The notes: generated from the letters alone by a model not told the origin. A stretch of DNA of 64,000 nucleotides from Candidatus Omnitrophota bacterium (GCA_018062515.1 JAGOSC010000002.1:1-64000); one strand, 5' to 3'; shown: positions 33,495 through 43,098, counted from the stretch's first letter. A program made the numbers and translations.

Positions 33495-34646
33495 ATGGAC
33501 TATAATATTTCAAAAAAAGTGGAAAAGATGGCGCCGTCGGGTATCCGCGCCTTTTTTGACCTTGTTTTAGGTATGAAGGATGTTATTTCGCTTGGCGTCG
33601 GGGAACCGGATTTTGTGACTCCCTGGATGGTGCGGGAAGCCGGGATCCATTCCCTGGAAAAAGGTTATACATCCTATACCTCCAATAAAGGTATGCCGGA
33701 ATTACGTAAACAAATCGTCCAGTTTTTAACCAAAAGATATGGACTTACGTATGATTTTGATAATGAAGTATTAATCACCGTCGGAGTATCAGAAGGATTA
33801 GACCTAGTCATGCGGGTCCTTCTTAACCCGAATGATAAAGTTTTAATTCACCAGCCTTGTTATGTATCTTATGCCCCCGTCGTTGAATTAGCCGGCGGTA
33901 TTCCTGTCATTATTCAAACGGATGTCAGTAATGGATTTAAACTCAGCCCCGAACAGATTGAAAAAGCTTGCACCAAAGACGCCAAGGTGTTGATGCTGAA
34001 TTATCCTTGTAACCCGACCGGAACGTCATACACAAAAGAAGAATTGAGCGCGATTTGTAAAGTCGTTAAGAAACATAATCTTATTGTTGTCAGCGACGAG
34101 GTTTATGATGAATTAACCTACGATTTTGATCACACGCCGATTTCTACTTTTCCTGGAATGAAAGAGCGAGTCGTTTATTTAAATGGATTTTCAAAATCTT
34201 ACGCGATGACCGGTTTTCGTATTGGTTATGCGTGTGGCCCGAAAGAAATCATTGCCGGCATGACCAAGGTTCATCAATACACCATGTTATGTCCGTCGAT
34301 TACCGGCCAAATAGCGGCCAGAGAAGCGCTTCTGCATGGATATAAAGATGTGCTGGAAATGAAAAAAGAATATAATCGCCGGCGATTATTTGTCGTCGAT
34401 GGCCTAAATGAGCTTGGATTAAAATGCCATATGCCGCAAGGGGCTTTTTATGTTTTTCCGTCGATCACGAGTACCAAAATGAAATCGATGGACTTTGCTC
34501 AAAAATTACTGACCGAACAAAAAGTCGCTCTTGTACCGGGCGTGGCCTTTGGCGCCGCCTGCGAAGGCTTTATCCGTATATCTTATGCGTCGAGTTATCA
34601 AAATCTTAAAGAGGCGCTTGCCCGGATTAAATTATTTCTAAAATAA
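33495..34646 (+). CDS. Class I/II aminotransferase (aspartate/aromatic type)
   Basis: 383 aa fold-type I PLP enzyme. GVGEPDFVTPWMV at the start, GVSEGLDLVMRVL, the NYPCNPTG motif, SDEVYDELTY with the PLP Asp, NGFSKSYAMTG with Lys234 forming the Schiff base, and FIRISYASS with the substrate carboxylate Arg. Close to the PatA/AspC branch. Likely the target of the Lrp-type regulator upstream. Exact substrate is uncertain. Confidence 0.92.
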   Translation: MDYNISKKVEKMAPSGIRAFFDLVLGMKDVISLGVGEPDFVTPWMVREAGIHSLEKGYTSYTSNKGMPELRKQIVQFLTKRYGLTYDFDNEVLITVGVSEGLDLVMRVLLNPNDKVLIHQPCYVSYAPVVELAGGIPVIIQTDVSNGFKLSPEQIEKACTKDAKVLMLNYPCNPTGTSYTKEELSAICKVVKKHNLIVVSDEVYDELTYDFDHTPISTFPGMKERVVYLNGFSKSYAMTGFRIGYACGPKEIIAGMTKVHQYTMLCPSITGQIAAREALLHGYKDVLEMKKEYNRRRLFVVDGLNELGLKCHMPQGAFYVFPSITSTKMKSMDFAQKLLTEQKVALVPGVAFGAACEGFIRISYASSYQNLKEALARIKLFLK

Positions 34647-34656
34647 GAGAATAGCG

Positions 34657-35058
34657 ATGGTTAAATTAAAGACTTCAAATACTGATCAGTTTGAAATTGA
34701 ATTTTGTGAAGGTTTACTTAAAAAAATCCCGCATTTTTTTGAGGCCATGGTCTTGTTGGGCGATCTATACACAAAAGTCGGGCGTTATCAGGATGGCCTG
34801 GCTATCGACGAGAAATTGTATCAAATCGACCCCGAAAACCCCGTTATTTTATACAACCTAGCCTGCAGTTATTCTTTGATGAATCACATTGATCTTTCCT
34901 TCCGATCGCTTAAAAAAGCCATTACCTGTGGTTATGATGATTATCGACATATAGAGCACGATTTAGACTTGGAAAATTTAAAAAAAGATAAACGATTCCA
35001 GAAATATTTTGCTGCTTTGAACAAAAAAAGAACTACTTTTTTTAGCGATCATGCATAA
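34657..35058 (+). CDS. Small TPR-containing protein
   Basis: 133 aa of helical repeats: about residues 27-60 (AMVLLGDLYTKVGRYQDGL) and 60-95 (VILYNLACSYSLMNHIDLSF) match TPR consensus. The last part resembles the C-terminal cap seen in many small bacterial TPR proteins (DLDLENLKKDKRFQKYF). No signal peptide. Overlaps the Ste24-like protease start by 8 bases; it may be an adaptor, function unknown. Confidence 0.75.
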   Translation: MVKLKTSNTDQFEIEFCEGLLKKIPHFFEAMVLLGDLYTKVGRYQDGLAIDEKLYQIDPENPVILYNLACSYSLMNHIDLSFRSLKKAITCGYDDYRHIEHDLDLENLKKDKRFQKYFAALNKKRTTFFSDHA

Positions 35059-36202
35059 AACAGCAAAAGATCCGCAAACATATCACGGCATGAAATATCG
35101 GCTTTTTTTTGCCGGTTTTTTTCTGGATACCATTTTGTTTTTGTTTTTGCTCTATAGTGGAATGACCTTTAGCATTAAACATTCCGCCCATTCCATAGTC
35201 AATCAAGTCTCCGTCGGGAATGCATTTTACGTTGCCTGCTTAAGTATCTTTTTGTATATCATTCACTTTCCGTTAGGTTATTTTAATGGATTTGTTTGGG
35301 AACATAGACATGGATTGTCCAACCAAACATTTGGACAATGGATAAAGGATGACCTTAAGAAATTTGTTTTGGGACTGGTTCTCTCGACGATCTTAGTGTG
35401 CGCGATTTATTGGTTCTTAGGGCGGATGGGCGGCGCGTGGTGGTTGATGGCCGGAACTTTTTGGCTATTTTTAAGTGTCGTGTTAGCTAAATTAATGCCG
35501 AATGTCATTGTGCCATTATTTTACAAATATAAGAATATCGACGATGAATTGTTGAAACATAGCATTCACGAAATGTTTAATCATTGCCGTACAACTCTTA
35601 AAGATATTTACGCTATTGATTTTTCAAGTAAGACAAAAAAGGCCAATGCGTTTATCTGCGGGCTGGGAAAATCCCGTCGAGTTGTCCTGAGTGACACATT
35701 GCTCTCGGAATTTGATAAGGAAGAAATTGAAGCCGTGGTGGCGCACGAATTAGGACATTATTGTCATCGCGATATTGTTAAAATGCTGGCCGTGAACGCG
35801 GTTTTGATTTTTTCAGGATTATATATCATCGATAAGGTTTTAAAGGGCGCGGTCAATTACTTTGGTTTTGATGGAATGAATGATATAGCCTCCTTGCCGC
35901 TTTTTATTCTGGTTTTTTCTTTATTAGGCATTATTGTTACTCCGTTAACCAATTGGTATAGTTGTCGCATGGAGAAATCAGCCGACGAGTTTAGCTTAAA
36001 ACTAACAGATAAGCCCGGCGCTTTTATCAGTATGATGGAAAAATTAGGACAGATGAATTTGTCAGAATTTCAGCCGAATAAATTTATCGAAATATTTTTT
36101 TATGATCACCCGCCCCTTCAACAGCGGATTAATTTTGCCAGAAATTTTAAAAAGGATAATGAACATGACCGAAGCAAAATCAGAAAAAAGAAAATATCTT
36201 AG
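35051..36202 (+). CDS. M48-family membrane metalloprotease (Ste24-like)
   Basis: 383 aa. About six or seven membrane helices surround the catalytic site. The zinc motif HELGH is at residues 232-236 in VVAHELGHYCHRD, with a third ligand in EKSADEFSL near residue 310. ANAFICGLGKSRRVVLSD just before the motif is typical of Ste24/CAAX protease 1. Bacterial members take part in membrane-protein quality control. The 3' end overlaps the PilZ gene by 38 bases in another frame. Confidence 0.92.
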   Translation: MHKTAKDPQTYHGMKYRLFFAGFFLDTILFLFLLYSGMTFSIKHSAHSIVNQVSVGNAFYVACLSIFLYIIHFPLGYFNGFVWEHRHGLSNQTFGQWIKDDLKKFVLGLVLSTILVCAIYWFLGRMGGAWWLMAGTFWLFLSVVLAKLMPNVIVPLFYKYKNIDDELLKHSIHEMFNHCRTTLKDIYAIDFSSKTKKANAFICGLGKSRRVVLSDTLLSEFDKEEIEAVVAHELGHYCHRDIVKMLAVNAVLIFSGLYIIDKVLKGAVNYFGFDGMNDIASLPLFILVFSLLGIIVTPLTNWYSCRMEKSADEFSLKLTDKPGAFISMMEKLGQMNLSEFQPNKFIEIFFYDHPPLQQRINFARNFKKDNEHDRSKIRKKKIS

Positions 36203-36635
36203 AACCGCTAAAAAAGTCCCGATGGATTTCTCGCCGGTGGATCATCAGGAAATACTTCTTCCCGGTGTGGGTTGGCAGAAGGGACAAACCGTTAATGTCA
36301 GCCAAGGCGGTGTCTGTGTCGAAACGGAAACCTTAAATGAATCCGTGATTAGATATTTGAATCAACAGCAAATTTTGCTGGCTTTAAAGTTTCATATTCC
36401 GTTTTATAAAAAAACGGTGCATGCGATAGGGAACGTCGCGTGGTATGAAAAAGAAGAAACCTCCATAGGCATACGTTATACATTAGGAATCAAGTATCGT
36501 TCGATAAAACCCGTCGACGTTCAGGTTCTTCTTCGGCAAACAGCGATTTTTAAATTTTTTCTTTATATTGTTTTTATTTTGACCACCCTTTTCGTCGGAA
36601 GTTTGATGTATTATTTCTTAATCAGCGCACGTTAG
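36165..36635 (+). CDS. PilZ-domain protein with C-terminal membrane helix
   Basis: 156 aa. The PilZ c-di-GMP motifs are RKYLR (RxxxR) near residue 8 and NVSQGGVCVE (the [D/N]xSxxG motif) near residues 43-52. One helix at about residues 125-148 anchors it, so the PilZ domain is probably cytosolic with a C-terminal tail anchor. I chose the ATG at 36165, 9 nt after AAAGGA; an ATG at 36159 is in frame. The start lies inside the protease gene. Confidence 0.78.
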   Translation: MTEAKSEKRKYLRTAKKVPMDFSPVDHQEILLPGVGWQKGQTVNVSQGGVCVETETLNESVIRYLNQQQILLALKFHIPFYKKTVHAIGNVAWYEKEETSIGIRYTLGIKYRSIKPVDVQVLLRQTAIFKFFLYIVFILTTLFVGSLMYYFLISAR

Positions 36636-36643
36636 TGATCAGT

Positions 36644-38395
36644 ATGCATCGAAAACCGATTATTATACTTATTGTGTTAACCGTATTAATATTCGGTAAT
36701 TCGCTCTTGAATGGTTTTGTCGGTGACGACCATTTTTTGATTACGAATAATAAGTTTTATACCTCCTGGTCAAATCTCAAAGATCTGTTCACCTCCAAAT
36801 ATTTGGCCAACTCCGTCGATGTTCTCAATGTTCAGGATCAGGGCCGTTATTCATCCGGTTCAATCGCTTACCGTCCTGCTTTATCCTTAACTTATTTTCT
36901 GGATTATTTTATCTGGCAATTAAAGCCATTCGGCTACCATTTGACAAATCTGTTATGGCATTTAGCGAATGTCGTCGGTGTTTATGGGTTGATATTTCTT
37001 TTAACGCGGACGGCGGGCTTGTCATTTTTAACGGCCCTATTATTCGCTGTTCATCCATACAAAAGTGAAGCGGTTTGCGGAATCGGCTATCGGGCAGATT
37101 TAGTTTCGACGTATTTTTTACTGATGACGTTTATTTTGTACATTGCTTACGCGTCTCAAACCAAGAAAATGCATTTATTAATCTTGTCGTGGCTAAGTTT
37201 TGGATTAGCGCTATTTTCCAAAGAATCGGTCATCATTTTCCCGGGATTGTTACTTATGTACGATTGTTGGATCAATCCCGACGGTAAACGACTAAAATTT
37301 AGTGAATACCTGCGACGTTATAGCGGGTATATTGTCGTTATTTTGTCTTTCCTTTACGTTTATGTATACGTATTTCCTAATAAAACGGTTGAAACGCTGA
37401 ACTGGTTTGGCGGAAATGTTCTGAATCATGCGGCCGTATGCATTCACATATTCGGAGAATATCTAACCGGTTTTTTTATGCCTGGCCTCGTCAAGGTTTT
37501 ACCGCCCGCCTACAAGCCTCCAGTTGAACAACCGTGGGGAATAGAGACACAAATAGTGGTTTTAATCATTATTTTGTGTTTGTTTTTATTTTATAGAATG
37601 TCTGTCCAGCAGAAATTAAGTAAATTTTTTGTTGGATGGTTTTTAATCGCCTTGATACCCGTATCTAATCTCATTCCGCTGGCGAATCCCATGGCCCATC
37701 GTTTTATGTATTTGCCTTCCGTCGGGATTTGTTTTATTTTAGCCCGTTTGATTTTCGATATCGGAGGATCGTTGAACATAAAAACGAAATCACAACGGTT
37801 CATTTATATTTTAGCTTTAGCGTATGTGGGGTCGAGTTTAATCATGACTGTAAAAATCAATGCGATGTGGCGCCACAACTACATCATGGCTTTTCGTTTA
37901 TACGAAAATCATCCCAACGATCCTTTTAGTTCAATGTTGATGGGAATCACGTATCAAAAGATCGGCGAAACGGAAAAGGCCAAAGATATTCTGGTAAAAG
38001 CATTGTCATTGGGATTGGAAGATCCGCGGGCATACTATGTTTTGGGACAATGTATGCTCAACGATTTGGATGCAGCACAGCGGTATTTGGAAGAAGGCGT
38101 TCACTTTTATCCGGATTATGGAATGCTTCGCCTCGGATTGGGCCGTATTTATTTGTTAAAGGGGCAAACAGATAAAGCTTTATTTCAGATTAAAAAAAGT
38201 ATAGAATTAACACCTTCCTATCGGGGATATTGTTATTTAACGCAAATTTATTTGATGAAAGGCGATGAACAAGCCGTTCGTCAAACGTTAGAAGATATAA
38301 AACGAGATATGCCCGATCCCAAATACTATGATTTTATTCAGACGTTTATAAGTCGTAAAGACAAGATGGTTTTGCCCAAAGATATTGGGCTCTAG
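36644..38395 (+). CDS. TMTC-like membrane protein with TPR repeats (second copy)
   Basis: About 583 aa, paralogous to 9192-11000. First-loop acids are D28-D29 (NGFVGDDHF) and about ten membrane helices follow. YRPALSLTYFLDYFIWQLKPFGYHLTN is a typical segment, split here as YRPALSLTYFLDYF and GYHLTNLLWH. TPR-like repeats run from about residue 425. The N-terminal fold suggests a GT-C glycosyltransferase using a lipid-linked sugar, but this is unproven. The ATG at 36644 is used; a GTG at 36635 overlapping the previous stop is possible. Confidence 0.73.
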   Translation: MHRKPIIILIVLTVLIFGNSLLNGFVGDDHFLITNNKFYTSWSNLKDLFTSKYLANSVDVLNVQDQGRYSSGSIAYRPALSLTYFLDYFIWQLKPFGYHLTNLLWHLANVVGVYGLIFLLTRTAGLSFLTALLFAVHPYKSEAVCGIGYRADLVSTYFLLMTFILYIAYASQTKKMHLLILSWLSFGLALFSKESVIIFPGLLLMYDCWINPDGKRLKFSEYLRRYSGYIVVILSFLYVYVYVFPNKTVETLNWFGGNVLNHAAVCIHIFGEYLTGFFMPGLVKVLPPAYKPPVEQPWGIETQIVVLIIILCLFLFYRMSVQQKLSKFFVGWFLIALIPVSNLIPLANPMAHRFMYLPSVGICFILARLIFDIGGSLNIKTKSQRFIYILALAYVGSSLIMTVKINAMWRHNYIMAFRLYENHPNDPFSSMLMGITYQKIGETEKAKDILVKALSLGLEDPRAYYVLGQCMLNDLDAAQRYLEEGVHFYPDYGMLRLGLGRIYLLKGQTDKALFQIKKSIELTPSYRGYCYLTQIYLMKGDEQAVRQTLEDIKRDMPDPKYYDFIQTFISRKDKMVLPKDIGL

Positions 38396-38404
38396 AAGGA
38401 TGAA

Positions 38405-38824
38405 ATGAAACATTATCGGGAAGAGTTGTGGTTCAATACAGAAACACGGCGCGATTACATTAATATAACGTCGGACGTACAGAAGGCGATTGATAAAAGC
38501 GGTATCAAAGAAGGTTTATGTTTGGTGAATGCCATGCATATTTCCGCGAGTGTTTATATCAATGATGATGAGCGCGGTTTATTGCATGATTACGATCAAT
38601 GGCTGGAAAAATTAGCGCCGCACGCGCCGGTTAATCAATATCGTCATAATGATACCGGTGAAGATAATGCGGATGCTCACTTAAAAAGACAAATCATGGG
38701 CCGCGAGGTAACCGTGGCGGTGACTAAAGGAAAGTTGGATTTTGGCCCATGGGAACAGATATTTTACGGCGAATTCGACGGCCGTCGGAAGAAAAGAGTT
38801 TTAATCAAAATAATTGGTGATTAG
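38405..38824 (+). CDS. YjbQ family protein (UPF0047)
   Basis: 139 aa. The family's conserved stretches are GLCLVNAMHISASVYIND near residues 37-54, the HNDTGEDNADAHLKRQIMG segment near 80-98 with the His/Asp/Asn cluster, and GPWEQIFYGEFDGRRKK near the end. E. coli YjbQ has weak thiamine-phosphate synthase activity in a suppressor setting; its physiological role is not settled. Six bases separate it from the TPR gene's stop, with no promoter seen between. Confidence 0.9.
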   Translation: MKHYREELWFNTETRRDYINITSDVQKAIDKSGIKEGLCLVNAMHISASVYINDDERGLLHDYDQWLEKLAPHAPVNQYRHNDTGEDNADAHLKRQIMGREVTVAVTKGKLDFGPWEQIFYGEFDGRRKKRVLIKIIGD

Positions 38825-38850
38825 ATAAAAAATCTTCATTGACAAGCATA

Positions 38851-39582
38851 ATGAAAAAATATTTTCTAGCTCTTATTGTGTCAATAATTTTTACTAGTTA
38901 TCTCAATGTTCATTATGCTAACGGATCAGACTCTGAAAAGAATGAGGGAGAAAAGGAGTTTGGTTCGCAAAATGAACAAAATGATGACTGTTATGTTTAT
39001 TCCAAAGAGAACAGTCATGGTTACCAAGAGGGGGAAAGTATTCTCGCTTGTCTGAATAAGATCACATATTTTTATCAACTTTTTGGTTTTAAAATAACTC
39101 TTTCACGTGATTGGAGACAAAAACAGATTGGTAAACAAAGTCCTGATGATCTTGCAAAGTTTAGGACCGTTCGTTTTTCGCACAAAGTCTATAATATTAA
39201 TATTTATCTTAAAATGGAAAAAAGTTCCGCTTCAACACTTGAGGAAGTAGTCAAACAAAGTATTCATTTATTACCTGGAGGACGTCTAAATTTAGATTCA
39301 AAGATAGAAAAGACAAAAATAAGGGGAATTAAAGCTGTAAAATATGCTTATTCATATCTGGAGTTTGAAGAAGAAAAATCATTCTTGAGTTATTTGATAG
39401 TTGGAAGAAGATTACAAACGATGAGATATTTAATTCTACATGAAGGCTTTTTGTATGAAATAAATCTTTCCGCATGGCCTAATAATAATAACGAATTTAA
39501 TAAATATATTTCCAGCTTCGAAGAAATAATAAATACCATTGAGTTTACAGAGAGAATTGTATTAAGAGAAAATGATGAATAA
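38851..39582 (+). CDS. Exported protein of unknown function, possibly PsbP/Mog1-like fold
   Basis: 243 aa. Signal peptide at about 1-24 (helix then NVHYANGSDS), then a Glu/Asn-rich linker. From about residue 70, FGFKITLSRDWRQKQ followed by alternating strands and a final SSFEEIINTIEF resembles the pattern of PsbP-like domains, which is weak evidence. Base composition is more AT-rich than neighbouring genes and Lys/Ile codons are AAA/ATA-rich, which may point to acquisition. The ATG at 38851 is preferred over the upstream TTG. Confidence 0.6.
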   Translation: MKKYFLALIVSIIFTSYLNVHYANGSDSEKNEGEKEFGSQNEQNDDCYVYSKENSHGYQEGESILACLNKITYFYQLFGFKITLSRDWRQKQIGKQSPDDLAKFRTVRFSHKVYNINIYLKMEKSSASTLEEVVKQSIHLLPGGRLNLDSKIEKTKIRGIKAVKYAYSYLEFEEEKSFLSYLIVGRRLQTMRYLILHEGFLYEINLSAWPNNNNEFNKYISSFEEIINTIEFTERIVLRENDE

Positions 39583-39595
39583 ACAGGAGCGCGAT

Positions 39596-40504
39596 ATGAG
39601 TTTAATTACAATCGGAACGGTGGCTTTAGATAATCTAGTAACGCCGTCCGGAAAAAAAGAAGATTTGCTCGGCGGGTCGGCCAGTCATTTTTCGGTCTGC
39701 GCCCAATTATTTACCCCTGTGCATCTTGTCAGTGTGATCGGAAAAGATTTCCCTAAACAGCATTTAAATTTTCTAAAGAAGAAGGGGATTAATTTAGATT
39801 CGGTAACTATAGCCGACGGAAAAACGTTTTCCTGGACGGGGGAATATAAAAAAGAAGATTTGAATACGGCGATCACTCACACGACGGTGTTGGGTGTTCT
39901 TGAACAATACACCCCACAAATAACCGCCGCACAAAAGAAAATCCCGAATGTTTTTCTCGCGAATTTCGATCCGGATATTCAAATGAATTTTCTCAAGCTC
40001 ATGGATAATCCTAAGTTCATAGGTATGGACACAATGAATCTATGGATTGATATCAAAAATAAATCTGTTAAAAATTTAATGAAAAAAGTTCATTTGATGA
40101 TTGTGAATGATCGCGAAGCAAAATTATTGACGGATGAAACAAATTTACATAAAGCCGCGAAAGCGATCCGTCGTATGGGACCCAAAATGGTTGTCATCAA
40201 AAAGGGGGAAAATGGGGTTATGTTTTACAGTGATCTTCATCATTTTGCTTTTTCCGCATACCCGGTTGAAACCGTTGTCGATCCGACGGGAGCAGGTGAT
40301 TCTTTCGCCGGAGGAATCATGGGTTATTTATCTAAGTCAGGACGTGTCACGCAAAAAGTCTTACATAAGGCTATTTTATACGCGACGACATTATCCTCTT
40401 ACAATGTCGAAGGTTTTGGCATGGCTAAGACTGCCAATTTAACATTAGACGGTATTAATACGCGCCTAAACGAATTACGTAAACACATTATGCCGGTGGG
40501 TTAA
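39596..40504 (+). CDS. PfkB-family carbohydrate kinase
   Basis: 302 aa. GTVALDNL and LLGGSASHFSVCAQL (first PfkB signature region with the substrate-binding Gly pair) and DPTGAGDSFAGGIMGYL (second signature with the catalytic Asp) are clear. It resembles ribokinase/adenosine kinase. ATG 39596 with AGGAG six bases upstream; an ATG at 39572 is in frame but overlaps the preceding gene. Substrate unknown. Confidence 0.88.
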   Translation: MSLITIGTVALDNLVTPSGKKEDLLGGSASHFSVCAQLFTPVHLVSVIGKDFPKQHLNFLKKKGINLDSVTIADGKTFSWTGEYKKEDLNTAITHTTVLGVLEQYTPQITAAQKKIPNVFLANFDPDIQMNFLKLMDNPKFIGMDTMNLWIDIKNKSVKNLMKKVHLMIVNDREAKLLTDETNLHKAAKAIRRMGPKMVVIKKGENGVMFYSDLHHFAFSAYPVETVVDPTGAGDSFAGGIMGYLSKSGRVTQKVLHKAILYATTLSSYNVEGFGMAKTANLTLDGINTRLNELRKHIMPVG

Positions 40505-40505
40505 T

Positions 40506-40784
40506 ATGAAAGAATTTAATTGGATATATATTTCAGGAATGATCGGGGCCATCATCCTGCCATTTTTTAGCGTGCCTCTGATTATTAAAGTGGTTCAGCG
40601 CAAATCATCCGAAGATATCAGTATGCTTTGGGCGATCGGAGTTTTTACCTGTTTTGTCATCATGCTTCCGTCGGCGTTGACGTCGTCGGATTTAATTTAT
40701 AAAACCTACAGTCTTATCAATATCGTTCTCTTTTCCGGCGTCGTCTACGTCACATTAAAATACAAAGGTGGTTTAAAAAAATGA
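40506..40784 (+). CDS. SemiSWEET-type PQ-loop membrane protein
   Basis: 92 aa with three membrane helices. FFSVPLIIKVVQRKSSEDIS on helix 1 and the following loop fits the PQ-loop of MtN3/SemiSWEET sugar transporters (P then Q and the KS-DIS loop). SemiSWEETs transport sugars as dimers. It sits one base after a sugar kinase, which fits uptake and phosphorylation, and overlaps era by 4 bases. Confidence 0.78.
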   Translation: MKEFNWIYISGMIGAIILPFFSVPLIIKVVQRKSSEDISMLWAIGVFTCFVIMLPSALTSSDLIYKTYSLINIVLFSGVVYVTLKYKGGLKK

Positions 40785-41713
40785 AAGAAAGCAAACTAAA
40801 GCCCAAATTCGGAATGGTTTCCATCGTTGGCCGGCCCAACGTCGGAAAATCTACTTTACTCAATAAAATTGTCGGTGAGAAGATAGCCATTGTTTCCAAA
40901 GTTCCGCAGACTACCCGTAATCAGATCCGAGGAATGTACAATGATCATCGCGGTCAAATTGTGTTTATTGATACGCCCGGTTATCACCCCGGAGGGGACA
41001 ATCTGGGCCGTTATATGAATAGCGCGGCAGCGTCGACCATGGATCATGTGGATTGTTTGATTTATTTGGTGGATCCAAGCCGAAGAATCGGAAAAGAAGA
41101 AGAAAACATGGCGGAGAAGATTAAGAACGTCAAGATTCCGGTTATTCTTGGACTTAATAAAGTGGATATCAGAAAAACCCCGCTCGATGAATATATTCGT
41201 TTTTATGAAAAGGTCGTCGGAAAACCCATTACTGAAATGACAAATATTTCTCTAGTTGCTTTATCGGGTGAAAAAGGCATTAATATCGACAAATTGCTCG
41301 ATGTTATTTTTGAATATTTGCCTGAAGGTATTCCGATGTACGATAACGATGTCATAACGGATTTGCCGCAAAAAATGGCAATTGCAGATATTATCAGAGA
41401 GAAATTCTTAATGACATTGAAAGAGGAATTGCCTCATTCCATCGGTGTTTTTATTGAACAAATGCTGCCTTCCAAAGGTAATACCATTCATATTAAAGCT
41501 TTGATTTACGTCGAGCGTCCGACACAAAAAGAAATAGTGATTGGCAAAAATGGCGAGATTTTGAAAAATGTAGGCACGCTGGCGCGGGCAGATTTAGAAC
41601 AATTACTAGAGAAGAAAGTATTTTTGGAAACGTACGTGAAGGTGAGTAAACGTTGGCGGGATGACATTTCAATTTTGCAGGAATTAGGATACGACTCTTT
41701 AGGCTTGTCATGA
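40781..41713 (+). CDS. era: GTPase Era
   Basis: Binds the 3' end of 16S rRNA and helps assemble the 30S subunit. 310 aa. GTPase motifs: G1 GRPNVGKST (17-25), G2 TTRNQIRG, G3 DTPG, G4 NKVD. The C-terminal KH domain includes KGNTIHIKALIYVERPTQK and VFLETYVKVSKRWRDD. Standard length. Overlaps nnrE by 4 bases. Confidence 0.97.
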   Translation: MKESKLKPKFGMVSIVGRPNVGKSTLLNKIVGEKIAIVSKVPQTTRNQIRGMYNDHRGQIVFIDTPGYHPGGDNLGRYMNSAAASTMDHVDCLIYLVDPSRRIGKEEENMAEKIKNVKIPVILGLNKVDIRKTPLDEYIRFYEKVVGKPITEMTNISLVALSGEKGINIDKLLDVIFEYLPEGIPMYDNDVITDLPQKMAIADIIREKFLMTLKEELPHSIGVFIEQMLPSKGNTIHIKALIYVERPTQKEIVIGKNGEILKNVGTLARADLEQLLEKKVFLETYVKVSKRWRDDISILQELGYDSLGLS

Positions 41714-42372
41714 AAACAGCGACGGTGAAGCAAATCCAAAAGTTGGATGCGCTCGCCATCAATCAATATGGTTTTCCGTCGCTGATTTTAATGGAAAATG
41801 CCGGGCGCCGGGTATTTGAAGAAATACAAAAAAAGTTTCGTCCGGCTAATATTGTGATCATTTGTGGGCATGGAAATAATGCTGGCGATGGATTGGTGAT
41901 AGCCCGTCATTTTCACGAGGCCGGTATTAAAACTCAAGTGGTACTCGTCGGTCAAGCCAAACAGCTTAAGCCAGATGCATTAGTTCATTATCAGATTCTG
42001 AAACGACTGAAATATTCAGTTAAAGAAATATCGAATGTGTCGACGAGTTTTTTGACGGTGATCAAAAATGCTGATGTTGTCGTAGACGCTATATTTGGAG
42101 TCGGCTTAAATCGTAATATAACTGACCCCTTTAAAAGTTTTATTGAAGCGATTAATCATCAAGCAAAAAAAATCGTGGCTGTTGATATTCCATCCGGATT
42201 GGATGGTACAACGGGACAAATTTACGGCGTTTGTATAAAAGCCGATTTAACGGTAACATTCAGTTTTGCAAAACAAGGTTTTTATCGACGCTATGGTCCT
42301 CAGCATACAGGGAAAATTGCGGTGGTTGATATAGGAATTCCGGGTAAGCTTAAAAGTAAAATAATTAAATAA
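41710..42372 (+). CDS. nnrE: NAD(P)H-hydrate epimerase (YjeF N-terminal domain)
   Basis: Epimerizes damaged NADHX/NADPHX so it can be repaired. 220 aa, only the YjeF_N domain: LILMENAGRRVFEEI, CGHGNNAGDGLVIARHF (the family signature) and VDIPSGLDGTTG with the catalytic Asp region. The dehydratase NnrD is not attached, so if present it is elsewhere. Lies between era and nth with short gaps or overlap. Confidence 0.9.
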   Translation: MKTATVKQIQKLDALAINQYGFPSLILMENAGRRVFEEIQKKFRPANIVIICGHGNNAGDGLVIARHFHEAGIKTQVVLVGQAKQLKPDALVHYQILKRLKYSVKEISNVSTSFLTVIKNADVVVDAIFGVGLNRNITDPFKSFIEAINHQAKKIVAVDIPSGLDGTTGQIYGVCIKADLTVTFSFAKQGFYRRYGPQHTGKIAVVDIGIPGKLKSKIIK

Positions 42373-42376
42373 TGTT

Positions 42377-43039
42377 ATGCCTGTAACGAATCGAAATATT
42401 GACGTTGTCATCGGAAAAATAAGAACGCAAATGAAAGATTTGCCTGATCCGTCGGTGACTTTGGTGGGAAAGAAATGGAAAAGTCCGTTTTTAGTGTTGA
42501 TTTCCTGCATTATGAGTTTACGGACCAAAGATGAAACAACGCTTCCAGCATCGGAACGATTGTTTAAACTGGCTAATACACCGGAAACGATGATCAAATT
42601 GACGCCGGGGCAGATTGAAAAAGCGATTTATCCCGTCGGATTTTATAAAACAAAGGCCAAGACCATTCTCGGTATTTGTAAAGATATTATCGAGAAGTTC
42701 GATCATAAAGTTCCTGATGATCTCGATACATTGATGACGATGAAGGGTGTAGGGCGAAAAACCGCTAATTTGGTTTTGACCGAAGGATTTGACATTCCAG
42801 CTATGTGTGTTGATACGCATGTTCATCGTATTTCAAACCGTTTCGGTTATGTGGAATCCAAATCGCCAGAAGAAACGGAATGGGCCTTAAGAAAAAAGTT
42901 GCCTAAAATATACTGGAAAGACTATAATGCGCTTTTGGTTACGTGGGGACAAAACGTTTGCCGGCCCATATCGCCTTTATGTTCACAATGTAGCGTTAAT
43001 CAACATTGTGCAAAAATAAATGTAACAACGAGTCGATAA
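42377..43039 (+). CDS. nth: Endonuclease III
   Basis: Base-excision glycosylase/AP lyase for oxidized pyrimidines. 220 aa. Helix-hairpin-helix GVGRKTANLVL supplies the catalytic Lys128, and D146 lies in CVDTHVHR. The [4Fe-4S] cluster is C-x6-C-x2-C-x5-C near the end (CRPISPLCSQCSVNQHC). SLRTKDE replaces the SAQATD of E. coli, as in many related enzymes. ATG 4 bases after nnrE stop. Confidence 0.94.
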   Translation: MPVTNRNIDVVIGKIRTQMKDLPDPSVTLVGKKWKSPFLVLISCIMSLRTKDETTLPASERLFKLANTPETMIKLTPGQIEKAIYPVGFYKTKAKTILGICKDIIEKFDHKVPDDLDTLMTMKGVGRKTANLVLTEGFDIPAMCVDTHVHRISNRFGYVESKSPEETEWALRKKLPKIYWKDYNALLVTWGQNVCRPISPLCSQCSVNQHCAKINVTTSR

Positions 43040-43069
43040 AAACCACACATACATTTATTATATGTATTG

Positions 43070-43098
43070 TTGAAATTATTTCTCTAATAGTGTATTTT
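43070..43098 (+). promoter_or_regulatory. Promoter before the ATP-grasp/kamA genes
   Basis: TTGAAA (43070-43075), a 17-bp spacer and TATTTT (43093-43098), about 32 bp before the ATG at 43130. Confidence 0.55.
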
